The notes: a model not told the origin generated them from the letters alone. Shown: positions 17,750-26,977, counted from the stretch's first letter. The stretch: DNA of 64,000 nucleotides from Faecalicatena_A orotica (GCF_040545875.1 NZ_JBEPMR010000009.1); one strand, 5' to 3'. Numbers and translations: made by a program.

Positions 17750-19741
17750 ATGTCATCTATATCTTACCGTCAGGTACATCTTGATTTTCATACAAGCGAG
17801 TTTATTCCGTCTGTCGGGGAAGACTTCTCTATGGAAGAATTCGGAGATACCCTTAAAAATGCAGACGTAAATTCAATTACGTGCTTTGGGCGCTGTCACC
17901 ACGGCTGGCTCTATTATCCGTCAAAAAGATTCCCGGAGCTGATCCATCCGAATCTGAAAAACAGAAATCTTCTGCTTGAACAGATAGAAGCCTGCCACAA
18001 AAGGGGCATCCGTGTGCCGATTTATACAACGGCCCAGTGGGACGGCCGTATCATGAGGGAGCACCCTGAATGGCTGTCCCTCGATGAAAACGGAGAGTAC
18101 ATCGATACACAGCATGTGCCGGAACCGCATTTTTACAACACGATCTGCTTAAACAGCGGCTACCGCCAGTTTTTCAAGGAACATCTGGAGGATATGATCG
18201 AGGTGACAGGGCCGGAAAATGTGGATGGAATCTTTATTGATATTCTGTTCCACGTAGACTGCAAGTGTCCAAATTGTGTTGCAAAGATGAAAGAATTGGG
18301 TATGGACCCGGAAGATAAGGCTGTCAGGCTGAAATATGCAAGCCGCATGCTGGATGAATTTAAGGAAGAAATCACCGCATTTATCCACAAAATGGCCCCG
18401 GAAGCAACCGTTTTTTATAACAGTTCACATATAGGGCCGGCCTATAAGAACAGTTTCAAGGACTACAGCCATCTCGAACTGGAATCACTCCCGAGCGGCG
18501 GATGGGGATATGACCATTTCCCGGCGACCAGCCGTTATGCGCGTATGCTCGGAAAAGAGATGATCGGCATGACCGGAAAATTCCATACCTACTGGGGGGA
18601 TTTTCATTCCCTGAAAAATAAGGCCGCGCTTGAGCTGGAGTGTTTCAGCATGCTGGCGATGGGAGCAGGATGCTCCATCGGGGATCAGCTCCACCCGTCA
18701 GGAAAGCTCTCAAAAGGTGCCTATGACCTGATCGGAAGTGTGTACAAAAGTGTGAAGGAAAAAGAACCGTACTGTTATGACGCAAAGGCAAAGACAGAGA
18801 TCGCGGTACTCAACCCGGAAGAATTTTATCCGGAAGATTCCTATGACCTGAGTATTTCCCCGTCACTGATAGGGACCGTGCGGATGCTGCAGGAAATGTG
18901 CTACCAGTTTGACATCATTGATACAGACATGGATTTTTCAGCCTATAAAGTACTGATTCTGCCGGACTGCATCTATGGGAATGAAAAACTGGACGGACTG
19001 CTGAAAACATATCTGGAAAACGGCGGAAAGATTCTCGGCTCCTATGAGTCCTGCCTGAAAAAAGATGGTTCTGCCAGCATTTACGGCGTAAGGTTCAAAC
19101 AGGAATCACCGTATTACCGTGAATTTGTAATGCCGAATGAGAAGATTGGCAAAGCACTACCGAAGGAAGAATTTGTTATGTACCTGCGTGGAATCGACGT
19201 GGAGACGGACGGGGCAGAGGTACTGATGGACAAGATCGAGCCTTATTTTGACAGGGCTGGGGAAAAATTCTGCTCCCACCAGCACGCACCGTCATCCGGG
19301 AAGGCTGGATACCCGGAAGTGACAATGTACAACGGTGCCATGTACTTCTCCCATCCGGTATTCAGATGCTACAGGAAGAATGCGGCGGCATGGTGCAAGG
19401 CAATGGTGAAGGATGCGCTGGAGATCCTGCTTGAAGATAAACTGGTATCCCATAACGGACCTTCCACCATTCTGGCAGCAGTAAACCGTCAGGAAAAAGA
19501 AGGACGCGATATCCTGCATATCCTGCACTACATTACAGAAAAACGTTCTGAGGACATTTACACAGTAGAGGACGTGATTCCGCTTTACCATACAGAATTT
19601 AAGATCTATGTAGGTGATGCAGAGGTCAGCAGTGTGGAAAATGTCATCAGGAAAGAGAATCTTGCATTCACCCGTGAAGGTGCATATATCAAATTTGAAG
19701 TACCTTTGATCGAAGGGCATGAAATGATTGCAATTCAGTAA
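17750..19741 (+). CDS. Putative glycoside hydrolase (GHL6-like barrel, trimerisation-like domain)
   Basis: A 663-residue protein without signal peptide, so probably cytoplasmic. Residues 1-330 resemble the hypothetical glycosyl hydrolase 6 (GHL6) type TIM barrel: CFGRCHHGWLYYPSKRFPE, VPIYTTAQWDGRIMREHPEW and GIFIDILFHVDCKCPNC, where the Asp of FIDI is a candidate catalytic residue. Residues 340-480 look like the beta-galactosidase trimerisation (glutaminase-like) domain, with ILPDCIYGNEKLDGLLKTYL and GGKILGSYES. The last part is beta-rich. It follows the ABC permeases by 34 bases, so it likely cleaves the imported glycan. Substrate unknown. Confidence 0.75.
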   Translation: MSSISYRQVHLDFHTSEFIPSVGEDFSMEEFGDTLKNADVNSITCFGRCHHGWLYYPSKRFPELIHPNLKNRNLLLEQIEACHKRGIRVPIYTTAQWDGRIMREHPEWLSLDENGEYIDTQHVPEPHFYNTICLNSGYRQFFKEHLEDMIEVTGPENVDGIFIDILFHVDCKCPNCVAKMKELGMDPEDKAVRLKYASRMLDEFKEEITAFIHKMAPEATVFYNSSHIGPAYKNSFKDYSHLELESLPSGGWGYDHFPATSRYARMLGKEMIGMTGKFHTYWGDFHSLKNKAALELECFSMLAMGAGCSIGDQLHPSGKLSKGAYDLIGSVYKSVKEKEPYCYDAKAKTEIAVLNPEEFYPEDSYDLSISPSLIGTVRMLQEMCYQFDIIDTDMDFSAYKVLILPDCIYGNEKLDGLLKTYLENGGKILGSYESCLKKDGSASIYGVRFKQESPYYREFVMPNEKIGKALPKEEFVMYLRGIDVETDGAEVLMDKIEPYFDRAGEKFCSHQHAPSSGKAGYPEVTMYNGAMYFSHPVFRCYRKNAAAWCKAMVKDALEILLEDKLVSHNGPSTILAAVNRQEKEGRDILHILHYITEKRSEDIYTVEDVIPLYHTEFKIYVGDAEVSSVENVIRKENLAFTREGAYIKFEVPLIEGHEMIAIQ

Positions 19742-19766
19742 ATAACAATTACAGAGGAGGAACAGT

Positions 19767-21191
19767 ATGATCAGGATAGCTGCCGGGACAGACATTCGTA
19801 CGGGCATCCTGTTCTTCTCGAAGGAAGCGGCTTTCGGGCTGTATAACGGGGAAGGGGGCATATTCCGTGGGGAATATCTGCAGACCTTCCCCCGCATGTC
19901 TTCCGGGGGAAAACAGGAGTACTGTATCGGGCTTGGCGAAAAAGCTCTGACAAAAAGAGAAGTCATGGAGGCGGCCGCATGCGCGGCATCCTGCATGCTT
20001 GAACATAAAATCTATCAGTTTTATGTAGATACAGCGGGGATAGAGACATTTCTGACAGAAGATAATTTCCCATACTTTATCCAGGGATTATATCTGGGGG
20101 GATATGAACCGCCGCAATTTGGGAAACATACAAGGAAGCAGGCCGATATCACACTTCTTCCGGCAAAAGAGGGATGCATCGCAGGATTATCCCAGAAGCA
20201 GGCAGAAGCGGCTGTGGAACAGGGGATGCATATGGCAGAAGGTATTCTGTTTGCCCGCGATATGGTAAATTATCCGGGAAATCTTCTTCGCCCTGCTGAC
20301 TTTGCAGAATCCATATGCAGGCAGATGGAAGGTCTGGATGTCGAGGCTGAAATCATTGACAAAGACCGTCTGGAAAACATGGGGATGGGCGGGCTTCTGA
20401 CCGTCGGAGGCGGCAGTGCATTCCCACCTTGTATGATCGTTCTGAGATATCGGGGCGCGAAGGATAAAGACGGCGAAGTGCTTGGGATGATCGGGAAAGG
20501 TGTTACCTGCGATACAGGGGGCTACTGTCTCAAACCATCCGGGTCAATGGCCGGAATCCGCGGTGACATGGCCGGAGGAGCGGCAGTTGCAGGATGTATT
20601 TATGCTCTTGCAAAAAACCGGGTTGAAGCAAATGTGACCGGTGTGATTCCCATCTGCGAGAACCGGATTTCCCCAGACAGTTATCTGCCCGGGGACGTGA
20701 TCACTATGTATGACCAGACAAAAGTGGAAATCTGCAATACAGATGCAGAAGGCCGGCTGATTCTGGGAGATGCGGCGGCCTATGCGGTGGAATGCGAAGG
20801 TGTCAGCCGGATGGTTGATATCGCTACGCTGACCGGTGCGGTCGTGAATCTGTTTGGATTTTCTGTGGGCGGGGTCCTCAGCGATGACGAGGAGCTTTAT
20901 GCACAGTTTGAACGTGCCGGTACCGCTTCACAGGAACAGTATGCGAGGATTCCTTTTTACAGCGAACATGAGGAAATGCTGAAAAGTATGGCGGCAGACC
21001 TGAAGAATCTGGGACCGGATTACTGCGGGACAATCACGGCAGGGCTGTTTATCCGGCATTTTGCGAAGGGAAAACCCTGGCTTCATATGGATATCGCAGG
21101 TACGGCATGGGTGGATACCCCCATCTGGAAGTTCCAGAGTAAGGGGGCGACAGGTGCCGGAGTGACAACGCTATATGAAATGTGTAAGTAA
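19767..21191 (+). CDS. Leucyl aminopeptidase family protein (peptidase M17)
   Basis: A 474-residue metallo-aminopeptidase. The C-terminal catalytic half has the M17 motifs: GKGVTCDTGGYCLKPSG, with the catalytic Lys and first metal Asp, DMAGGAAVAG, and the hallmark NTDAEGRLILGDA. The N-terminal half is divergent. It should remove N-terminal residues from peptides in the cytoplasm. It is embedded in the sugar-import operon, 25 bases after the glycosidase gene, which suggests the imported substrate carries amino acids or peptide (inference). Confidence 0.9.
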   Translation: MIRIAAGTDIRTGILFFSKEAAFGLYNGEGGIFRGEYLQTFPRMSSGGKQEYCIGLGEKALTKREVMEAAACAASCMLEHKIYQFYVDTAGIETFLTEDNFPYFIQGLYLGGYEPPQFGKHTRKQADITLLPAKEGCIAGLSQKQAEAAVEQGMHMAEGILFARDMVNYPGNLLRPADFAESICRQMEGLDVEAEIIDKDRLENMGMGGLLTVGGGSAFPPCMIVLRYRGAKDKDGEVLGMIGKGVTCDTGGYCLKPSGSMAGIRGDMAGGAAVAGCIYALAKNRVEANVTGVIPICENRISPDSYLPGDVITMYDQTKVEICNTDAEGRLILGDAAAYAVECEGVSRMVDIATLTGAVVNLFGFSVGGVLSDDEELYAQFERAGTASQEQYARIPFYSEHEEMLKSMAADLKNLGPDYCGTITAGLFIRHFAKGKPWLHMDIAGTAWVDTPIWKFQSKGATGAGVTTLYEMCK

Positions 21192-21258
21192 GTACTGTTT
21201 ACAGGCATGCCTGTAAAGAGGGGCGTGTGAACAATCATACAGATAGATGGAGGGAAGA

Positions 21259-22005
21259 ATGAAGGATTTTATGCTTGAGGTCTGTGTGGATTCTGTGGAA
21301 TCCGCAGTTGCGGCCCAAAATGGAGGAGCGCTGAGGCTGGAGCTGTGCAGCAATCTGATCATCGGGGGGACGACCCCGACGCCGGCTCTTTTTCGCGCAG
21401 TGAGAGAAGCCGTGGATATAAAGATACATGTGCTGATCCGTCCCAGATTCGGGGATTTCTGTTATACGGATGCCGAATTCCAGATCATCAGGGAGGAAGT
21501 CAGACAGTTCCGGTCTCTGGGAGCGGACGGCGTGGTGATTGGAATCCTGTGCCCGGACGGTTCCTTGAATATAGAGCAGATGGAAAGTCTGATTGAAGAA
21601 GCAAAAGGGATGCAGATTACAGTACACCGTGCCTTCGATGTGTGCCGGGACCCGATGCAGACGCTGGAAGAATGTATTTCACTGGGTGCACATACGATTC
21701 TGACATCCGGGCAGGAAGCAAATTGTCTGGCAGGGGCAGAACTTTTAAGAAAGTTAAAAACTGTGGCTAATGGCAGGATTCATATTCTGGGAGGCGCGGG
21801 GGTAAGTGCGGCAAATCTGGAGGAACTGTGCCTTGTTACCGGACTGAACCAGTTTCATATGAGTGGGAAAAAGGTACTGGACAGTTCGATGGAATACCAC
21901 CGTGAGGGCGTCCCGATGGGGCTGCCGGGAATCAGTGAATTCAGTATCTGGCAAACCGATGAGGAAGAAATAAGAAAAGCAGCAGAAGTGCTGGAGCGTG
22001 TATGA
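21259..22005 (+). CDS. cutC: CutC family protein
   Basis: A 248-residue TIM-barrel protein with CutC signatures: LEVCVDSVESAVAAQNGGA, RLELCSNLIIGGTTPT, HVLIRPRFGDFCYT and ITVHRAFDVC. The family was named for copper homeostasis in E. coli, but the role in Gram-positive bacteria is uncertain. CutC genes often sit in glycan-degradation clusters, as here. ATG 21259 is preferred to 21247 because the GGAGGG at 21249-21254 would overlap the earlier start. Confidence 0.88.
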   Translation: MKDFMLEVCVDSVESAVAAQNGGALRLELCSNLIIGGTTPTPALFRAVREAVDIKIHVLIRPRFGDFCYTDAEFQIIREEVRQFRSLGADGVVIGILCPDGSLNIEQMESLIEEAKGMQITVHRAFDVCRDPMQTLEECISLGAHTILTSGQEANCLAGAELLRKLKTVANGRIHILGGAGVSAANLEELCLVTGLNQFHMSGKKVLDSSMEYHREGVPMGLPGISEFSIWQTDEEEIRKAAEVLERV

Positions 22006-22068
22006 TGAACATCAGACACGCTTTGGGGTGCGCCTGAGTGATCAGGTTTGCCCGGGAGAGGAGGTAAA

Positions 22069-24537
22069 ATGTTTTCTGAAAAATTTACAGCAAAAATAGG
22101 GGAACTATATACAGACAGAAGCAGCAGGATGCCTGCATTGTTTTCTGACATAGATGTAAAAATCGGGGCATGTGCGCCTGATACGCAGGTTTTGCTTCGG
22201 TATTTATACGGGAATATGCCTGTTTCTGATGCGGCGGGGTATCCCTTTGAAACCTTTCTGGATTACGCAGAACACGGCGCTTTCCTGTGGGAGAACGGGC
22301 CGTTTAAAGGACAGGTAAAGGAAGAAATATTCTGCCAGTATGTGGTATACCACAGAATCAATACAGAGGATATCAGCCCGTGCCGCAGCTTTTTTTACGG
22401 GAAAGTAAAAGAAGAGGCAGGCAGTCCTGATACGATGGAAGAGGCAGTTCTGGCCCTGAACTACTGGTGTGCAGGGGAAGCGACATACCGGGCATCGGAC
22501 GACAGAACAGCGTCACCGATGACGGTGTACAGAAGTGCACACGGAAGATGTGGGGAGGAGTCCACATTTACAGTCAGTGTACTGCGAAGCATGGGAATAC
22601 CCGCAAGGCAGGTCTATGCACCCCGGTGGTCCCACTGTGATGATAATCACGCATGGGTGGAGGCATGGTGTGACGGGGCATGGCATTTCCTCGGTGCATG
22701 TGAACCCGAGGAAGTGCTGGACAAAGGCTGGTTTCTCCATGCATCCTCCAGAGCGATGCTGATCCATTCCAGATGGTATGGAAGTCTTGAACTGGCGGGA
22801 GATGCCATAGACACAAAGAATCTGGTATGTACGCAGGGAATGACTACGGAATTGAATGAAATTGCTACTTATGCGAATACAAAACGGATAAAAATAACGG
22901 TTCTGGATGAGGAAGGAAAGCCGGTTCAGGGTGCAGAGGTCAGGGTAGAAGTCCTGAACTATTCGGAATTTTTCCCGGTAGCGGTTATGGAAACGAAAGA
23001 AGCGGGTAATGCGGAGATCGAGCTTGGACTCGGAAGCTGCCGCATCAGCGCCGCCAAAGGAGACATGGAGAGCTCTGAGATTGTCGATGTGAGGGAATGT
23101 GCAGAAATCGTGCTCAAACTAGAGAAAAAATCCAGTGGGACAGAAAGTGTCGTGTTCGAATGTTTTGCGCCTCAGGATGCGGTCATTCACAGCGGGTTTG
23201 TGACCGAGGAACAGAGAAGGCAACAAAAAGAGAAGCTGGCCTTTAGAACGGCACACAGGCTGAATAAGAAAGGAACAGGCAATGAGGGAGAAGTGGAAGC
23301 ATTTCTCCGCGGTGCGACGTATTCCGAATACAGAAGCCAGTTATTAGATACCTTGTCTGAAAAAGACCATATGGATTTGAAAGCAAGCGTACTGGAGGCT
23401 CATTTAAACCATGCCATGCAGTATGCGGACAGATATCCATCGGATATTTTTGTGAACTACGTTCTGGCCCCCCGTATTTCGACGGAACTGCTGACGGATT
23501 ACAGACAAAGGATAGAAGGTCTTCTGGCAGAAAACCAGAAGGAACTGTTTCTCAGCAGTCCGGATTCAGTCTGGAGTTTTATCGAAGAACATGTCAAAGA
23601 GCAGCCCGGGGAGGAGTACGATGCACTGCTGACTCTGCCCGTGCCGTGTCTGAAGTATGGAATTGGCAGCAGGCAGTCAAAGGAGATACTCTTCGTGGCA
23701 ATTTGTCGGACACTCGGTATACCTGCCAGGCTGAATCCTGTAGACCATGCAATGGAATACTATAAAGACGGCCGCTTTTTACCGGTGATTGCGCTAGAGA
23801 CAGTCGGAAAACTGAAAGTCTGCGGTGAGGCATCCCAGAATTTCGTTTATTTTCAGAATTGGGCGGTTACGAGAAAACATCCGGGCGAAAGAAAACTGCT
23901 GGATTTAAGCGATTTAAGAATTGACCAGAACCCGGAAGTGAGTGTGCCGGCCGGGGTGTATGAAGTGGTCACAGCTAACAGACTGCCAAACGGCAATATA
24001 CTCGGGCGTGTGGAAGAAGTCACGGTAGAGCCCGGAAAGACTGTCGTTACAGAACTAAAACTGGAAGAGGCAGAACTCAGCCAGATGCTGGAGTGTGTAG
24101 CGATGCCCCCTTTTGAGGTAGAAGATTTAAACGGTGTAAAAACAGGCATAACAGATATTCTGAAAGGCAGTGCGAACCTGACAGTGTGGCTGTCAGAAGG
24201 ACAGGAGCCGACAGAACACATTCTGAACGAATTGTGTGAAAGAGCGGAAGAATTCAACCGCGGGGAGGCTGGAGTCGTTTTCCTAGTGAATAACGGCGAA
24301 GCACTAAAACAGCCAACCCTTCACAAAACAATGCAGCTGCTGGACCATGTACAGGTCTTCTGTGACTGCGTAGAAGAAAGGGTATCCGTCCTTGGAAGAA
24401 GGTTTTATGTAGACCCGGAAAGCATTCCGTTGATTCTGGTGACAGATAAAGAGGCAAACTGCGTATATGCGGCAAGCGGCTATAACGTAGGAACCGCGGA
24501 TATGATATTGAAAATTCTGAATGCGGGGATACTATAA
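22069..24537 (+). CDS. Large transglutaminase-like protein, two TGase-like domains
   Basis: An 822-residue protein with no signal peptide. The first transglutaminase-like core has Cys161 (GRCGEES), His194 (DDNHAWVEAW) and Glu212 in the position usually held by Asp. Residues 280-350 resemble a carboxypeptidase-regulatory type beta-sandwich (ITVLDEEGKPVQGAEVRVEV). A second core near residues 520-570 (SKEILFVAICRTLGIPARLN, then VDHAMEY) lacks the catalytic Cys, so it is probably inactive. The C-terminal 130 residues may be thioredoxin-like. It ends the ABC/glycosidase unit, 63 bases after cutC. Its 3' end was duplicated at 25974-26170. Family members are likely peptidases or amidases; the exact reaction is unknown. 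Confidence 0.8.
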   Translation: MFSEKFTAKIGELYTDRSSRMPALFSDIDVKIGACAPDTQVLLRYLYGNMPVSDAAGYPFETFLDYAEHGAFLWENGPFKGQVKEEIFCQYVVYHRINTEDISPCRSFFYGKVKEEAGSPDTMEEAVLALNYWCAGEATYRASDDRTASPMTVYRSAHGRCGEESTFTVSVLRSMGIPARQVYAPRWSHCDDNHAWVEAWCDGAWHFLGACEPEEVLDKGWFLHASSRAMLIHSRWYGSLELAGDAIDTKNLVCTQGMTTELNEIATYANTKRIKITVLDEEGKPVQGAEVRVEVLNYSEFFPVAVMETKEAGNAEIELGLGSCRISAAKGDMESSEIVDVRECAEIVLKLEKKSSGTESVVFECFAPQDAVIHSGFVTEEQRRQQKEKLAFRTAHRLNKKGTGNEGEVEAFLRGATYSEYRSQLLDTLSEKDHMDLKASVLEAHLNHAMQYADRYPSDIFVNYVLAPRISTELLTDYRQRIEGLLAENQKELFLSSPDSVWSFIEEHVKEQPGEEYDALLTLPVPCLKYGIGSRQSKEILFVAICRTLGIPARLNPVDHAMEYYKDGRFLPVIALETVGKLKVCGEASQNFVYFQNWAVTRKHPGERKLLDLSDLRIDQNPEVSVPAGVYEVVTANRLPNGNILGRVEEVTVEPGKTVVTELKLEEAELSQMLECVAMPPFEVEDLNGVKTGITDILKGSANLTVWLSEGQEPTEHILNELCERAEEFNRGEAGVVFLVNNGEALKQPTLHKTMQLLDHVQVFCDCVEERVSVLGRRFYVDPESIPLILVTDKEANCVYAASGYNVGTADMILKILNAGIL

Positions 24538-24596
24538 GGTGAGTTTAGAAAGATGTCCGGCAGTATGGCCGGCAGGGAAATAAGAGATCATAATAC

Positions 24597-24629
24597 GGGG
24601 CACCATGATCGACTGGATCATGGTGCCCC
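24597..24629 (+). terminator. Hairpin after the transglutaminase-like gene
   Basis: GGGGCACCATGATC and GATCATGGTGCCCC form a perfect 14-bp stem with loop GACTG, 60 bases after the stop codon. Only a weak T-rich tail follows (GTTTTAG), so efficiency is uncertain. The same hairpin in a diverged form lies at 26238-26269, with paired base changes that preserve the stem. Confidence 0.7.
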
Positions 24630-24682
24630 GGTTCAGTTTTAGTCAAAAAAGGATAGCGTTCCTTCAGGCAATGGGAAGTGAG

Positions 24683-25564
24683 CTATTCTAATATTTGCTT
24701 CACGTTGTCTATACTGATATCACAGAGGTCTGCAATTTCTTCTTGAGATCTGCCCTGCATGTATAGTTTGAAAACTTGACGGGCCTCCTGAACCCCCAGT
24801 TCTTTGCCTATGCGTATTCCATCTTTGCGTCCGACCTCTTCTCCGGCTTTAAGCCCTCTCTTTTCGGCACTGCTGATTTGTGTATTATAATCTTTTAAAG
24901 CTTTTTCCCGTGCCTCATATTCCAACCGTTTTTTCTCATCAGCACTCAGATTGAGCAATGTATTGTATGCTTCATCGAGATATTCGTTTGTTTTAGCCAT
25001 AGTTTGAAACTCCTCTCTACTTTTGCCACTGAAGAACCTCATCCATGCGAGAACATCCTCACTGGTTTTAAGTTCAGGGGGTAATTTTTTTAGCTCCAAT
25101 ATCTGAAGCTCCATTTTGTCCGAATATAGATCAGAGGTTTTATCATCCCGAAAATGAATCCTGCGGTAACATTCTTTGTCATTCGGAAAATGGATGAAAT
25201 CTAAAATACTTACATGAATACACTTCTGCAATTTTTCATAGGATTCACCCTTGTGGATCTGACTGTCAAACATTTTGCTGAGATAAAACAAGGCACGCTC
25301 ATCCCAGTATTCAAAGTATTTGACCTGCATTTCCATATTCATTTGCGTTCCATTCTTAAGCAGTACCCGTACATCCATAATCCCCTGCTTGTCATCAGCG
25401 GAGTCCCGTTGAAGAAGCGTTGGCAGAAGTATGGTATCTTCAACCTCATCAGGAGAAAGATTCAACAAAGCTGAAATGAAGCCTTTCCTGACTTTAGAGT
25501 TCTGCATCAGTTCCTTGAAACAAAAGTCTACAGTGGGTAACATAATAAAGTTGTCTTTGGTCAT
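24683..25564 (-). CDS. Rpn-family PD-(D/E)XK nuclease / putative transposase
   Basis: A 293-residue protein beginning MTKDNFIMLPTVDFCFKELM, typical for the PD-(D/E)XK family transposases (PDDEXK_2, Rpn type) that are multicopy in clostridia. The nuclease core is visible as GIMDVRVLLKNG followed by MNMEMQVKYFEYWDERALFY, with the D and the E-x-Q in place of E-x-K. A C-terminal helix pair (GRSQEEIADLCDISIDNVKQIL) resembles a helix-turn-helix. ATG at 25564 has AAGGAG upstream. Its last codons are identical to those of the GNAT gene at 26324, inside a duplicated segment. Confidence 0.85.
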   Translation of the reverse strand: MTKDNFIMLPTVDFCFKELMQNSKVRKGFISALLNLSPDEVEDTILLPTLLQRDSADDKQGIMDVRVLLKNGTQMNMEMQVKYFEYWDERALFYLSKMFDSQIHKGESYEKLQKCIHVSILDFIHFPNDKECYRRIHFRDDKTSDLYSDKMELQILELKKLPPELKTSEDVLAWMRFFSGKSREEFQTMAKTNEYLDEAYNTLLNLSADEKKRLEYEAREKALKDYNTQISSAEKRGLKAGEEVGRKDGIRIGKELGVQEARQVFKLYMQGRSQEEIADLCDISIDNVKQILE

Positions 25565-25581
25565 AAAATCTCCTTTCCTGT

Positions 25582-25698
25582 GCAGAAAATGAAGGTTACA
25601 CATTTAAGGAGTTATTCTGATTTATAATTATCATATCACGAAATATAGAGATATAAAAGTCAGAAGTACCTTAAAAATGTAAAGGGTTCATTTTCTGC
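25582..25698. repeat. Inverted repeat upstream of the Rpn-type gene; gap 25565-25866
   Basis: GCAGAAAATGAA at 25582-25593 is the exact reverse complement of 25687-25698, and the match continues imperfectly inward to about 30 bases per arm (ends TTTAAGG). The intervening 57 bases are AT-rich and probably hold the minus-strand promoter. The repeat could be an operator, an mRNA leader hairpin or an element end. The rest of the 302-base gap, to 25866, has no gene I can support. Confidence 0.6.
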
Positions 25699-25865
25699 GG
25701 TCCTAATAAATAATTAATGGGATAAATCGACGATATGCCGACTGAAAAATGAAAGGCGAATACCTTTCGAAGTTTCTGAGGAAAGTATAGCATGTAGGGA
25801 TAAAAAGAACAATTGGGCAATTTGACGAAATGAAAAAAGTCGGTTCTAAATAGGAACGCATATCA

Positions 25866-26170
25866 TTTGGTGTACCTTCCTACACGGCATCGGAGTAAAA
25901 ACAACAGATTGTACTACCATCTTGCTGTTTGGTTCGTCAATCGTGCAGCATGCGATAGTCTGGTATATAACTCTGGACCACGTAAAGGTCTTCAGTGGCT
26001 CCGTAGAAGAAAGGGAATCCTTCCTCGGAAGAAGATTCTATGTAGACCAGGAGAGCATTCCGATAGTTTTGGTGACAGATAAAGAAGCAAACTGCGTATA
26101 TGAGGCAAGCGGCTATAACGTAGGAACCACGGATATGATATTAAAAATTTTTAATGCGGGGATACTGTAG
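25866..26170 (+). pseudogene. Chimeric remnant: MFS gene 5' piece fused to transglutaminase gene 3' end
   Basis: Bases 25921-25975 match the MFS exporter gene at 30116-30170 at 50 of 55 positions. From 25974 the sequence switches to the 3' end of the transglutaminase-like gene (from about 24347) and stays similar through its stop codon. GRRFYVDQESIP, VLVTDKEANCVYEASGYNVG and KIFNAGIL are recognisable. The short open frame 25922-26170 has no start or ribosome-binding site and is not a real protein. Before it, GGTGTACC-TYCCT-style sequence at 25871-25890 also resembles 29939-29963 upstream of the MFS gene. The structure is the expected junction of a tandem duplication. Confidence 0.85.
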
Positions 26171-26237
26171 AGGATTTTAGTAAGATGCACGGTAGAGGTA
26201 TGGCCGGAGACGTCAGTAAATAAATGATTACAATATG

Positions 26238-26269
26238 GGGCGCCATGATTCAATTGAATTATGGCGCCC
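26238..26269 (+). terminator. Diverged copy of the 24597-24629 hairpin
   Basis: GGGCGCCAT-g-ATTC, loop AATT, GAAT-t-ATGGCGCCC. Relative to the copy at 24597 an A-T pair has become G-C on both arms, so the stem is retained despite divergence. It lies at the matching distance after the remnant of the transglutaminase-like gene. Confidence 0.65.
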
Positions 26270-26323
26270 TGGCCCTGTTTCCGTCAGGAGATGAAACTGT
26301 TTCCTTAGACAATAGAAAATGAG

Positions 26324-26962
26324 CTATTCTAATATTTGTTCTAATTTGTAAAGAAAAAGTGTTATTCCATGACCATCGTTTAACATTGCATCTACGGAAT
26401 CCAATCGTTCAAATCCCTGATGATCATAAAATTTATAGTTGCACTGTGTATCAGTATGAACATAAATCGCGAACTTACCTCTATGAGCTACATGGGATAT
26501 AAAGTCTTTGACGAGGTTTTTCCCCACGCCTAGCCCCTGAGTGCTTTTCCCCACAATCAGCAACTCAATGTGCCCAGTAAAATTTCCTTTATGCATAGCC
26601 ATCATTTTTTCATCTGCTTTAGAGATTTGTAGTACATTTTTTAAGTGCCGTCTCATTCGTTTGGTCGAATGAAAGAGCAGTGACACACTGCTCTTGACCA
26701 GTGCCCACAGTGCGGTACTTCGCTTGATGATGTTCTTCTGCCCATCATCCTTACCCAGCAGAACACCCACAACTTCTCCGTCAAGTACCGCCACCTTCCC
26801 ATATGAAATATCGAGCAAACTGGATTGCAGATAAATATTCAGAGAATCCTCTAATTCCTGTCCAGTGTCACAAAATTGATTCAAATTCCATACTTCATCA
26901 ATCAGTTTTTTGATTGAACTATAATCTTCCGGGCAGATTTCCCGATATTTTATTTCTTCCAT
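26324..26962 (-). CDS. GNAT family N-acetyltransferase
   Basis: A 212-residue acyl-CoA-dependent acetyltransferase. The acetyl-CoA binding motif is ELLIVGKSTQGLGVGKNLV, with Q-x-x-G-x-G near residue 140, followed by a family-typical YKFYDHQGF. The substrate is unknown. It is the last gene of the MerR-controlled minus-strand unit (AI-2E permease, broken MATE, GNAT), 15 bases after the MATE remnant. Its last five codons (QILE and stop) coincide with the tail of the Rpn gene because both lie in the duplicated segment, so its C-terminus may have been remodelled. Confidence 0.85.
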   Translation of the reverse strand: MEEIKYREICPEDYSSIKKLIDEVWNLNQFCDTGQELEDSLNIYLQSSLLDISYGKVAVLDGEVVGVLLGKDDGQKNIIKRSTALWALVKSSVSLLFHSTKRMRRHLKNVLQISKADEKMMAMHKGNFTGHIELLIVGKSTQGLGVGKNLVKDFISHVAHRGKFAIYVHTDTQCNYKFYDHQGFERLDSVDAMLNDGHGITLFLYKLEQILE

Positions 26963-26977
26963 TTCAATATCCTCCTG

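Noticed and set aside
25922..26170. 82-codon open frame as a small real gene
   Set aside because: It is a chimera of two gene pieces without a translation start; explained by tandem duplication.
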